Below are positions 1-10,855 of a stretch of 40,829 nucleotides of DNA, piece by piece. Position numbers and translations under genes: made by a program. The notes beneath the pieces were generated by a model, which worked only from the letters and a program-made list of their open reading frames with translations, had not been told where the DNA came from and made no database searches. Positions within the stretch are counted from its first letter, which is position 1, and each line of letters starts with the position of its first letter. This stretch comes from Pelargonium nanum (Eukaryota > Streptophyta > Magnoliopsida > Geraniales > Geraniaceae): contig JAYMTF010000297.1 in NCBI GenBank assembly GCA_036897485.1, positions 1 through 40,829 of the forward strand, read 5' to 3'.

Positions 1-1365
1 AACACTAATCTTTCTGCCCATATCCCCATCTGTAGGAGACTTTGTCAAGCATTCAAGTGGCATATGTGACGCTAGTTTATGAATGTATTTTTTCAATGGT
101 TTTCCAGTAATGCTCTATAGCGTATGAAATGAAGTACTATATGATGATGCAAAATATAAATATGAGATGGGTCATGTGAATCTTATTCAGATGTGATTAT
201 TGTCTTAATAATTATAATGTTTAGCTATATTATCTATTATTCTTCGAATTGTATGTCAATTGTTGGATGAGTCTTCTTCTACAGACTCAGTCATTAAACC
301 CTCGTGTTGTATGCTATAATATTTTAACACCACCCAATTGTTTGTGACTGTCAAGTCGTCTGTCATGATATTGACACATACATATATATAATTTGTTATG
401 TGAATTTCAACTCTCTTAATTTGTATTTGAATAAGAATAAATCAGAGGCTGGTAGAATTTGTTCATTCTCCAGGCTTTTCTTTTTTAAATTAAACAATTT
501 TTTAATAAATAAAATAAAATACCTTTGTTTGACCGGCCCTGTCCCATTGTTTAATGGTCATCACGCGGAGAAAATCCGCAATACAGGCTCTAAGCAAGAC
601 GAATAATTTGCATTTAATTGAGTAATGGGTACGGGACAAGAAAAAAAAGTAATCCTCGTGCAAGTAACCAAGTTGGGATGGGGATAAGTGGATAACAAAT
701 ATCTGCAGGAATAATCATATTTTGTTTGTTTGAAGAATCTGTTAAGTACAATTTGAATTTTGTTCATATATTTTGTTGAATTTAATTTTTTATGTTGTGT
801 TTGTATGAATTGTTAAGTTTATATATTTATGTTGTGTATGTATTACTTAGTATGTTTGACTATATATATATATATATAGTGGATGTCTAAATTTTATTAA
901 GAATGTGATTCGAGGTGCGGAGAAGAAATTTTCACGTTTTAATTTGAAGATTTCACTTTTTTAACTTTTGATTTTCGTGAAAATTTATTTTCCCTGCAAA
1001 TAAGATCCGATAAACGAGGGAGGATAAGAATAGAGACAAAATTATATATACTTTTCGTGTGAGAACGAAGATGAAGATGGTTTTTATATGCGACAACGGA
1101 ATGACGCTCCTTGACTCAACACATCTTCTTGTAACCGTCGATATTCTAAATGATGCAATATTTAAGATTTTGAACTGTTCAATTAAGCTCTTAACAACCG
1201 CAAGAGCTTGACTGCCTAGAGAATGCAACATTATTTGTTTAACAAATGAGTCAACCTCAAGGCAAATTATAGATAGACTTATAATTTGCAACTAGGGCAA
1301 GAGATGATGCTATTGAAGTTTTTTTAAGAATCTCCTCTTCACATAGAATTTGTCAAAATATGCTT

Positions 1366-1594
1366 AATTGTGTGTTTGAGAACCAACATTTGATTTGAAA
1401 TACTGGATTTGAGATAAATGAAGTGTTTGTGAACTCAAATAATTTGGATTTGGATTTGAGTTGACAGTTCTTACCATGTCATTTAAATTTTTTATTATTT
1501 TCCAAACATTATATTTGTATTTGAAATATAATGTTTCAAATCCAAAATTTCAAATAATGAATTTCAAATCAAATCCAAGTTCTCATACACAACC
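1366..1594. mobile_element. MITE-like element with imperfect terminal inverted repeats
   Basis: The left end (TTGTGTGTTTGAGAAC, from about 1367) is matched in inverted orientation by the right end, whose reverse complement starts GGTTGTGTATGAGAAC at about 1594. Both ends continue inward into a GATTTGAAAT-rich stretch. The element is about 230 bp, AT-rich and has no coding capacity, as expected for a non-autonomous DNA element. A TAA-like target duplication is possible (TTAA on the left, TAA on the right), but the end bases have drifted, so I do not assign a superfamily with confidence. Confidence 0.55.
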
Positions 1595-1788
1595 TAAATT
1601 TAATAGATCTAATAACAGTGGTCTAAAATGAAAAGGGTGGGAAAGGGAGGGTAGAGTAGCACAGTTGGTTGTGCTGTGCACTTGCAATAATTGCTCCTGA
1701 AACGTGCCATGTGGACTTATGAAACTTTCTCCCGCGAACACAATTCCATCCAACTTCCTTCGTCGCGGCAAAAATCCCTCGACGTGGC

Positions 1789-1930
1789 AAAGCTGTTGGG
1801 AAGAATTTTGTCGCGACCAACTTGGGCTTGTCATGACGAGCTGAAGCTGCCGAAAGGAACTCTGTTGCGACAAACTTGAGCTACTGGGAAATACTTTATC
1901 GCGATGATCTCGGGCTCGTGGAATGCCTAT
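1789..1930 (+). repeat. Degenerate short tandem repeat with a TCGCGA-like core
   Basis: Three related units begin at about 1789, 1846 and 1880. Each starts GCTG or GCTA, continues with a GGGAA-like stretch, then (in the first and third) a TCGCGA core and CTTGGGCT or CTCGGGCT. The middle unit is shorter. Local GC content is clearly above the flanks. Open frames on both strands through here are by-products of this composition and match no protein family I know. Confidence 0.35.
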
Positions 1931-2658
1931 GTGGACCATCTTGTTGATGTGTATTGATGACGTGTACAAAAACGATGACGTGATATATTGTTATTGACTG
2001 AGTGTGTTAAATTAAAAAAAAAATTTGTTAACAAAGCCTAAAATAAGGCACAATCCTAATTAGAGATTAAAAAAAATGTTAGTATAAGGGAGGTCAAACC
2101 ATTTAATCCTAAAAATTATGAACAATAAATAGGTTAACAATAGTATAAGGGAGTCCTACAACAAGTTTTTTTTTCAATATTCGTTTGACCCCCGAGCCAA
2201 AAGACCTCATGAAGTTGTAACTATATGTTGTGATATTAGTGTTTAGTATCATCGAGTCTTCTCAATCCAAAATAAAACTACATGATGTGATGAAATTTTA
2301 CCTCATGTTCGTAAATTAACATCCAATTTCATCCACAGACGATGTGGGACGTCAACCTGGTCAATATAAAGATTCTTAGAACGACGATAGAATCTGTGAT
2401 CAATGGGTATAGGAAGCGTTAGAAAGCAAATCTATGCTCCAATCTTGGCCATTTCTCCTTTGCATGCTGAACTTATGGCTTCTAGATCTGTATTATTATT
2501 TACTTATTGTGCTAATCTTCAAATTTTCATATCACCATTCACTCTCTTATTATCTATCTTATCAGGGCGTTGTCTAGTTCCAGAGTTGAAGATAAGGAGC
2601 ATTGGAGTAGTGGCAAGGATGTTTTTGATTTAATATCTAAGGTGAGAATTTTTTATGT

Positions 2659-2749
2659 AATAAACAAAATTATTTGGATGGAAAATGGACCACTATGATT
2701 TAAACTTGTTTCAAAAAGAAATAAACAAAATTATTTGGATGGAAAATGG
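2659..2749 (+). repeat. 30-bp direct repeat, two copies
   Basis: A 30-bp sequence beginning AATAAACAAAATT and ending GGAAAATGG occurs at 2659-2688 and again without change at 2720-2749, separated by 31 bp. It probably reflects a small local duplication. It lies about 100 bp outside the end of the duplicated carbonic anhydrase segment. Confidence 0.75.
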
Positions 2750-3018
2750 GAAATTTTCGAAGCTAACATTTATCCCCTTGAGATTTTGTGGTGTGTAATT
2801 CACACTTACTTTTTTAACATTGCCAATTTTTCCTATTCGTAGAAATATTTTGACTCAGATTCATAATCTAAAAGCACAAATAGATAAACATGTGTTACAT
2901 TTATTGGATATAATAGAACACACATTGTTCACAAGAGAACAAGTACATAATCAAGGCAAGCCAGCACAATTTAAAATTGCTTTATGACAACAAACAACAT
3001 AAACATTGAGACCAATTT

Positions 3019-4941
3019 CTATTTAATGGTCTCAGAAATGTCAAGACCAAGATCAAGAGGCCAATCCTGGAATTTGCAGTTGACGAAATCATAATGTGCG
3101 CCTCTGAGAGCCAACGTCTTGTTGAGCACAGCGTTCCTCACATACGGATAGGTCAATAGGTTAAGGAGCGACACATTCACTGCTTCTATCTCGCAGTGGT
3201 AGCATTGCTTTTCAAATTTTTCGTTCGGGTATTTAGCCAATACCTTATCCCTAGCAGCCTTGCATATTTGCACCCAATCTTCCACGAAATCGCTGCAATT
3301 GATCATATTCAAATTTGTTACGACAACTGTTAAAAATAACGTATCAAACACATCAAACGTCAAAATATCTGAACATACGTTGTAGTGGTACCATCAGCTG
3401 GAATTTTCATTAGACCTTCAATACCACCACACTTGCTGTGACCAATGACCAAAATATTCTCCACCTGCACAATTTATATGTATCTACAAGCTAAAACAAA
3501 ATGTTTCTGAAAATTAAACATAATTAATTAGAATATTGACGAGAAATTTGTATTTACATGTAGATGTGTAACAGCGTATTCAATGACAGCACCAACTCCT
3601 GTATATTTTATCTGCAAATGTTTGAAATTAAACAATTAGAATTTTGATTAGTTCATGACTAGATAGTAAAGTAAGGCAACAAAACAAAATTTTACAAATT
3701 TAATTTGTTAACTATATTGTGCACCTTGTCAAAAGGAGGGACAATGTTGGCAATGTTTCTGACCATGAAGTTTTCACCCGGCTTAAAATCCAAGATGTGA
3801 GATGGGCTGACGCGAGAGTCCGAACATGCAAATACCAGAAACTGCACATAATTGTATATTTAAATTTATGTTTATAGGTTCTCTAACATTTCACAATGTT
3901 CTAAAAGTTGAATTGAATTAGTTTGGAACATTATCAAACATTCCCATTTGCCAAACCAATTTTTGTAACATTTTATTCACAAGTTGCTAGGTTTCATTAT
4001 TTTTTTTTTCTCATAATTTACTCACTCATAAATAAAATAAATAAATACACTAACTATCAAAAGTACATTAAAAAGAAGTGTGCGTGAGTGTGTGTGATTA
4101 AGTTTAGGTACCTTGGGGTGCTGTGCTTGAGCAAGTTCATGAAAGAATTCAGGGTGTTTCCTGTAAAAAGGCAAGCCATCAATCACCAATTAAATATGGC
4201 AAATCCAAAAGTAACTCCCCATAAAAAAATAATGTTGTTTCCCACCAATTTAAGCTTTTAGATTACAATCTTTGAAACTAATCACTGATTTGTTTTAAAA
4301 AAATATATAATTAAGGTGTAAACCACTTGTTTAACCAGTTCATAATTTAGTCATAGTTAGTCTCATCATAGCTGTGTTTAGTGAGGATGAACTCAAGATC
4401 TCTTCCCACAATTTCATTTTACATTACAAACTGAGCCACAATCTATCGATGAAACCGGTCACTGATTTGTTTTCACGTTTATCTCTCTTGGAATCAACAT
4501 ATAATTAAGTATGTTCCAAACCTTTGAAAATGCACATATAATCAATGTAATATATTTGTAACCACAATATAAATATAATAGGTACATAATTATCTAAATA
4601 AGAGAAATGAAAAAAAAAAGAGGGTAAAAAAAAGTAGAGTAGGTACTCGAAGTATTGAGTCTTGAAGGTCCAGAAGCCGCGTCTGATCCTCTCCACTGCA
4701 TCGAAGTCTTTGGCAGCTACCGCCAACTCCGCCGCCAACTTCTTGATCTTCACGGCGGCGTCGCTTCGGAAGTCACCATTTTCACTGATCATATATATAT
4801 ATACACAAACCAATTCAAAACTTGGACATAACTGAGAGCTAAGCAACCATTATCAATAATTAATCAATACCTGATAACGATCTTGGACAGTTCAGCAATG
4901 GCTTCCTCGTACGACACTGATTCCTTAGTAATGTCGCCCAT
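3019..4941 (-). CDS. Beta carbonic anhydrase, tandem copy 1 (262 aa, 7 coding exons)
   Basis: Zinc enzyme that reversibly hydrates CO2 to bicarbonate. Exons on the minus strand are 4941-4871, 4784-4647, 4160-4112, 3841-3725, 3611-3558, 3464-3379 and 3292-3019. The sum is 789 nt, all junctions are GT-AG and phase is kept. The start is the ATG at 4941, giving [20 protein letters not shown]. Plant beta-CA hallmarks are present: FACSDSR with Cys92, Asp94 and Arg96, and GHSKCGG with His152 and Cys155. Cys92, His152 and Cys155 are the expected zinc ligands, and Asp94-Arg96 is the catalytic dyad. No transit peptide is visible, so cytosolic or membrane-associated location is inferred. A 5'-UTR intron runs from 5445 to 4966, and a TATA-like TATAAAT lies at 5538-5532. 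The last exon fuses what are two exons in copy 3. Lys replaces the usual second residue of the HSCCGG motif, but no ligand is lost. Confidence 0.93.
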
Positions 4942-5039
4942 GTCTCCAACAATTCTTCTTGTTAGCTGTAAATAAGGTACTATACATGGTGAATATCAAG
5001 TAGAGTTTTTTTTTTCCGCATGTTTTGTGGTAGAAAAGC

Positions 5040-5170
5040 TAGAGCTGAAAATTCAAATTTTTGGGTCGGGTTCGGGTTGGAGAAGTCTAACCCAATTCCG
5101 TTCTCAAATAATTCAAGTCTATTTCGGGCCAGATTTTAATTTTAAGCATACAATTTGTTGAATCGTACAA
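5040..5170. repeat. GGGTCGGGTT-type interspersed repeat in leader intron of CA copy 1
   Basis: Inside the 5'-UTR intron is a stretch with TTGGGTCGGGTTCGGGTTGG followed by AACCCAATTCCG-like sequence and a TTTCGGGCC segment. Such GGGTCGGGTT-rich blocks are common dispersed repeats in plant genomes. The same block occurs at the matching place in copy 2 (about 8790-8935), so it was inherited through the duplication. Confidence 0.5.
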
Positions 5171-6156
5171 ATTTGTCTAATCCACCCATAAAGGTTGTTA
5201 CGAGAGATTCTTTAAAATAGTAAACTACAAGAAAACAAAATAAAAATAAATTACTATATGAAAATTTTTAAATCACTGAAACCAACTTCATAAATAAACT
5301 TGCTTAAAAAAACACAAACACAAATGAAAAATGTACTTTTGATTGGTACTTGCTAGAGAAAACTATCGGCACTTAATTATGTTTCTAAAAAAAACATAAT
5401 TACAATGTATGAATAATTAGTGAAAGAGCACACAAATGAATGTACCTTTAGTACGAAAACGAGACGAGCTGTAAAGACAAAGATGATATGCTAATTAATT
5501 GGTGTGAAGAAATATTGAAAACTGGCACTCCATTTATAGAGTTCCGAGACCTCTTGGCCATGGTCCACATTTTTTGTAATTTAGTAAACAGAGATAATAA
5601 AAACGTGTTGCAATTACCAAAATATATATACACTTCAAAAAAATGTTGGGAAAAACCGAAGTGAATTAATCGAATTTTGCAACGTACGTAGGTGGTCCAT
5701 TATTGTAAAAATATCTATTTATAGGAATCATGTCTTTACTTGTTGGAGTTATTTGGCCTTGTCCGATGCTCTTTGCTGCAATTTTTGTTTCTTACAATTT
5801 TTCAGAACATTTAAAAAATGTGCAAACTTGCCAATCATTGTTCATGATATTTAATAAAAAATTTGTTTTATTTTACTTGCAGAAAAAGATGGGACTAATG
5901 TTTGTTATGAGTAGTTACAATTATGCATCTAAAAGAATGTATTAGGTGAGTTATATAGATTATAGATATCACTTGTATGTTTTGACAGTAGAATGAGTGG
6001 GTTTTCAATATAATTTTTTTTTGTTTGAAATAGCACCTCATAGCAAACACATTAAGGAATTGGATCCTTCATCAATGAGAATTATGAGATTATCTTTTTG
6101 CCGAGGAGAGATATTTATTCTTGTAATCAAGATGATAACGTCGTAGCGCGTGATGA

Positions 6157-6250
6157 CACTACAAAAAAGTTGCAAACTGTGAGGAAACATTTTTTCGTCA
6201 CAAATTATGACAGAAGTCACATTTGTGACGAAAATTTCCGTCACATGCCA
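6157..6250 (+). mobile_element. CACTA-type transposon end (solo or truncated)
   Basis: The sequence CACTACAAAAAAGTTGC begins at 6157 and has the look of an En/Spm (CACTA) terminus. It is followed by subterminal inverted sequence: TTTTTCGTCACAAAT at 6191-6205 and ATTTGTGACGAAAA at 6221-6234. I find no matching opposite end (…TTTTGTAGTG) nearby, so this is a truncated or rearranged copy. It starts two bases after homology between the two CA duplication units ends. Confidence 0.6.
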
Positions 6251-6888
6251 GAGTCTAACAATGGAAAAGATTGAAGATTGTGGTTGGTCCCTCTGTTAAG
6301 GGTCGGATTATGGGTTTTCTGTTTTCCTTAATTTTTTGTTCAATCATAAAATGAAATGTGTCCCTTTTATTTTTTTAATTAGGAGTGTGAGTCTCAATTA
6401 GAAAAGAAAAAAATTATCAGTTGAGCTACACAATAAGAGTAGATCTCCCCTTTAAAGAACTCAGTTTGAGTTCCTTTATTGTGGATGCTCTTGATTTCCC
6501 AAGAAGCCATTTGCGCCGGGCATCGGGTGAGCTTTGAATCCCATGCCCTTCGAGCATCGCCGGTCCCATATGAGCGCCTACTCTTTCGACTAGCGCCCTT
6601 GTGTCTTGTTAAGAAGAATAGCTTTGAGTAGTCCCAATGAGGATGAAAGTCATTAAGTATTCCAATGAGAGGTGATCCTTGAATTATCCCAATTATGTAA
6701 TGTAACATTACTCTTAGATTTTTTTTTATCAGCAAAAAAGTACCCATGTATTGATAAAAATCCCGAGAAGAGATCACGGTACATACACCCGAGAATGCGA
6801 AACAAAAGAACAATACATCCATAAAGGAAAATAAAAAAACCAAATTACAAAAGAGAAACAGCCAAGCTTGACATGATGAATTACATTT
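6251..6888. other. Junction between the duplicated CA units, with a LINE-like 3' tail remnant
   Basis: No gene is supported. On the minus strand, sequence from about 6850 down to 6719 encodes a fragment rich in Phe and Leu. It then ends in TTTTTTGCTGATAAAAAAAAA (6739-6719), which resembles the A-tailed 3' end of a plant non-LTR retroelement. No reverse transcriptase motif is present and I could not find clean target duplications, so this call is tentative. The stretch at 6500-6610 is more GC-rich and unassigned. Confidence 0.35.
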
Positions 6889-9800
6889 GGATTCATATTC
6901 ATAATCTAAAAATCACAAATTAGATTAACATGTATTACATTTATTGGATATAATAGAACACACATTGTTCACAAGAGAACAAGTACATAAACAAGGCAAG
7001 CCAGCACAATTTAAAAGCTTTATGACAACAAACAACATAAACACAAAGGATCAGCATCAACCATATATAAAGATTTAGACCAATTTCTAATTAATGGTCT
7101 CAGAAATGTCAAGACCAACATCAAGAGTCCAATTCTGGAATTTGCAGTGGACGAAATCATAATGTGCGCCTCTGAGAGTCAACGTCTTGTTGAGCACAGC
7201 GTTCCTCACAAACGGATAGGTCAATAGGTTACCGAGCGACACATTCACAGCTTCCTTCTCGCAATGGTAGCATTGCTTTTCGAATTTTTCGTTCGGGTGT
7301 TCAGCCAATACCTTATCCTTAGCGGCCTTGCATATCAGCATCCAATCTTCCACGAAATCGCTGCAATTAATCATATTCAAATTTGATAAAATAATCGTTA
7401 AAATAAATGTATCAGTCACATCATACGTCACAATATTTGAACATACCTAGTAGTGGTACCATCAGCTGGGATTTTCATGAGACCTTCAATACCACCACAT
7501 TTGCTGTGACCAATGACCAAAATATTCTCCACCTGCACCATTTATATGTGCAAGATCAGCTATAAATCTACAAGCTAAAACAAAATGTTTGTGAAAATTA
7601 AACATGACTAAGATTGATGAGAAATTTGTATATACATGTAGATGTGTCACAGCGTATTCAATGACAGCACCAACTCCTGCATATTTTATCTGCAAAAATG
7701 TTTGAAAACAATTAGAATTTCGATTAGTTCATGACTAGGTAGATAAATAAGGTAAAAAATAGGAAAATTTGTACAAATTTGTTGGCTATATTGTGAACCT
7801 GGTCATAAGGAGGGACAATGTTGGCAATGTTCCGGACCATGAAATTTTCACCCGGCTTCATATTTAAGACGTGGCATGGGCTGACGCGAGAGTCCGAACA
7901 AGCGAATACCAGAAACTGCATATATACATTTTTTAGGTTCGTTAACATTTTGCAATGTTTTGAAAAATTGAATTGAAAGTTTGTAACATTATCAAATATC
8001 CCCATTTTCCAAATCAATCTAACCCATTTTTGTGTGAGTTAAGATTTAGTTTAGGTACTACCTTGGGGTGCTGTGCTTGAGCAAGTTCATCAAAAAATTC
8101 AGGGTGTTTCCTGTAAAAAAAAAAAAAGGCAAGCCATCAATCACCAATCAAATATGGCAAAATCCAAAAGTAACTCCCCATAAAAAAAATATTGTTGTTT
8201 TCCACTAATTAAAACCTTTTTTTTTTCATTAGAATCTTTGAAATCAGTCACTGATTTGTTTTCACTTTTATTGGAGTCAACATCTAAGTAATTATATAAA
8301 TAAATAATTTTTTTTCGAATTTTCAGATTCGAGTCTCGTTATTTTTTTTACGCTTGTTAATAAAAAAACAAAAGTAGAGTACGTACTCGAAGTATCGAGT
8401 CTTGAAGGTGCAGAAGCCGCGTCTGATCCTCTCCTCCGCGTCGAAGTCTTTGGCAGCTGCCGCCTCCAGCTCCGCCGCCAACTGCTTGATCTTCACGGCG
8501 GCGACGCTTCGGAAGTCACGATCCTCACTGATGATATATATATACACAAACAACTCAAAAATTTGAAATAAATGGGACCATATATGCTCCAACTGAGAGC
8601 TGAGCAACCAATATTATCAGTACCTGATAACGATCTTGGATAGCTCAGCAATGGCTTCCTCGTACGACACTGAATCCTTAGTAATGGCGGCCATGTCTCC
8701 AAAACTTCTTCTTCTTGTTAGCTGTAAATAAGGTAGTGAATATCAAGTAGAGTTTTTTTCGCACATGTTTTGCTGTAGTAAACTAGAGCTGGCAAATCAG
8801 ATTTCGGGTCGGGTTCATATTAGAGAAGCCCAACCCGATTCCGATCTGATAATAATTTAAGTTTCGGGTCGGTTTTAGGTCGAGTTTTAGTTTTAAGCCC
8901 ACAATGTATCGATTCGGGCAAATTTGTACAATCCGACCAGTCAACTATAAGAAAACAACAAAAATGAAGTACTACTATATGGAAAATTTTAAATCTCTGA
9001 AACCAACTTCATAAATAAATAAAGTTACTTATAAAAAACACAACTCAAATGAAAAAAGTACTTTTGATTGGTACTTGCTAGAGTAAACTATTGACACTTA
9101 ATTATTTTTCTAAAAAAAACAAAATGATAATGTATGAACAATTAGAGAAAGAGTACACTAATGAATGTACCTTAAGTACGATTTGTTAACTCTACTAGAA
9201 AACGAGCTGTAAAGACAAAGATGATATGCTAATTAAGAGCACTAAAATGCTTAGCAAATTAAGGTGTGAAGAGATAATGAAAACTGGTGGTCCATTTATA
9301 GAGTTTTGAGACCTCTTGGTTATGGTCCACATTTGTAGTAATTTAGTAAACAAAGATAATAAAAACGTGTTACAATTACCAAAATATAGTAATTTAATTA
9401 GTAAACGGTCCATTATTTTAAATTTCTATTTATAGGAATCATGACTTTACTTGCTGGAGTGGTTTGGCACTTTGGCCTTGTACGGTGCTCTTTGCTGTAA
9501 TTTTTGCTTCTTAAATAAAAAGCTGAACAGTTTTTAATTTGATTTAATAAAAAGTGCAAACTTGCCGATAATTGTTCATGATATTTTAAATAATTTTTTT
9601 GTTTTTATTTTACTTACAGAAAAAGACGGGACTAATAATGTTTGTTAGGAGTAGTTATAATTATGCATCTAAAGGAATGTATTAGGTGAGTTATATAAAT
9701 ATCACATGTATGCTTTGACAGTAGAATGAGTGAGTTTTTAATTTATTTACTTTTTGTTTGAAATAGCACCTCAAAGCAAACACACTGAACGATTGGATCT

Positions 9801-10037
9801 TCTTAAGTATGCACGAGTGGAACACACCGTTAACCGGAGAGACTCACATGCAATTCAAGAAACTACGTCAAATTTGAGAGTAATAATCTATTTTAATATC
9901 TTTTTAACAACATGATATGGAGGATTTTAAAAGAGTTATAGGAAGTGTAGCTTTCAATGAAAATTATGAGATCCTACCCTTACCAAGGATAATTATTTAT
10001 TTTTATAATCAAAATGGTGACGTGCCAACGCGTGATG
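6889..10037. repeat. Segmental duplication unit B (carries CA copy 2)
   Basis: Second copy of the unit at 2858-6155. Left homology begins at GATTCAT/ATTCATAATCT near 6889-6897, and the right end is CGCGTGATG at 10029-10037. It contains a complete CA gene, its leader intron and its promoter, so the duplicated gene kept its regulatory region. The non-matching insert near 9800-9945 is either a gain in B or a deletion in A. Confidence 0.85.
7087..8694 (-). CDS. Beta carbonic anhydrase, tandem copy 2 (263 aa, 7 coding exons)
   Basis: Paralogue of the gene at 3019-4941, with the same reaction and structure. Exons are 8694-8624, 8527-8387, 8110-8062, 7915-7799, 7689-7636, 7532-7447 and 7360-7087. 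The sum is 792 nt and phase is kept throughout. The start ATG at 8694 gives [20 protein letters not shown]. The zinc ligands are Cys93 (FACSDSR), His153 and Cys156 (GHSKCGG); Asp95 and Arg97 form the dyad. There is one extra Ala codon in exon 2 relative to copy 1, and an extra Cys in SPCHVL. The 5'-UTR intron is 9170-8722, and TATAAAT lies at 9300-9294, matching copy 1. As in copy 1, the last two exons of copy 3 are fused. No transit peptide is seen, so cytosolic location is likely. All catalytic residues remain, so I treat it as functional. Confidence 0.93.
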
Positions 10038-10850
10038 GGTCTTTAATAAATTTGGGTCCATTGCTGCATAACCAACTTGGGATTCTCAAGTTCTTTTAGA
10101 CACCTTCTAAAAGATAGTTTGGGCCTTCAACGAGTTAACACATTTTGCTTAAGGCTTTCTAGTGTTAGTTTAAGAAGAGTCAGTGTCGGTCGTTCAAATT
10201 GAAGACTTGACTTCTTTTATATTTAAAAAATGTGTTGGATTGCCACTTCGACGTTAGATAATATTGATCTTTCGTTGGGTCGAATGACTTATAATATTTT
10301 GGGAGCATTATAGTTTTTTTTACAATAATCTGATTCAATCCTATCGCTACTCACCCCTTGAAATTTATGGTTTTCTTGAGTTCTCTAATCTCAAAAGTTA
10401 AAAACTCAATCCATTTTATTTTGTTATCAATGTCTGCTTCCATACTCTCACATTTTAAGCTACTGTGGATCCAAATTCCAATGAAACAATAGTCTCTTCT
10501 TATCTAAAACAATAGTCTCTCTTCTTATCCACAACAATAGTCTCCAAGTTGAGGATCGAAAGGAAACACAATCTCAAAATTGAAATTCGAGAGATCTTTA
10601 GCTTTGAGATTTGCAATTTCTATAGTAAAAAAACGTGTAAATAATTTAGAATTAAAAAAGATGATCCTATACAATGAACCAAGCAAGAAGCAACCCAATT
10701 TGTCTGATTCGATGAAGAAAACAACAAACCAGACATTATTTTATTATGCAAATTGTAGTTTACGAGAGAAGAGAACATGTACATAAGTACAGATCCAGAA
10801 ACATAGGAAATTAACATTAGAAAATAACTATAGTACACGATTTGCATGGT
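10038..10850. other. Spacer between CA copy 2 and CA copy 3
   Basis: AT-rich with no gene that I can support. The part nearest 10850 is the 3' flank of CA copy 3. A short imperfect repeat, AACAATAGTCTCT, occurs three times at about 10486-10545. Confidence 0.5.
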
Positions 10851-10855
10851 CACAT

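Larger units (their letters stand above)
1..2850. other. Gene-free left spacer
   Basis: I see no convincing gene here. The open frames are short and have no recognisable domain. The stretch is AT-rich, with a TA dinucleotide run near 862-880. It contains the inverted-repeat element at 1366-1594, a more GC-rich degenerate repeat at about 1789-1930, and a 30-bp direct repeat at 2659-2688 and 2720-2749, each listed separately. The right edge meets the start of the duplicated carbonic anhydrase segment near 2858. Confidence 0.6.
2858..6155. repeat. Segmental duplication unit A (carries CA copy 1)
   Basis: This stretch is repeated, at high identity but with indels, at about 6889-10037. The match includes 3' flank (GGATATAATAGAACACACAT at about 2906 and 6947), all exons and introns, the 5'-UTR intron, the promoter, and upstream sequence ending CGCGTGATG at 6147-6155 and 10029-10037. 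Unit B has about 150 bp near 9800-9945 that unit A lacks. Both introns of the leader contain GGGTCGGGTT-type repeat sequence, so that insertion came before the duplication. Confidence 0.85.

Noticed and set aside
1583..1969. 128-aa open frame on the minus strand
   Set aside because: It runs through the MITE-like end and the degenerate repeat, has no recognisable domain and no splice context.
6394..6843. 149-aa open frame on the minus strand
   Set aside because: Low-complexity Phe/Leu/Ser start and unrelated remainder. It lies in transposon-like junction DNA with an A-rich tail and is not a gene.
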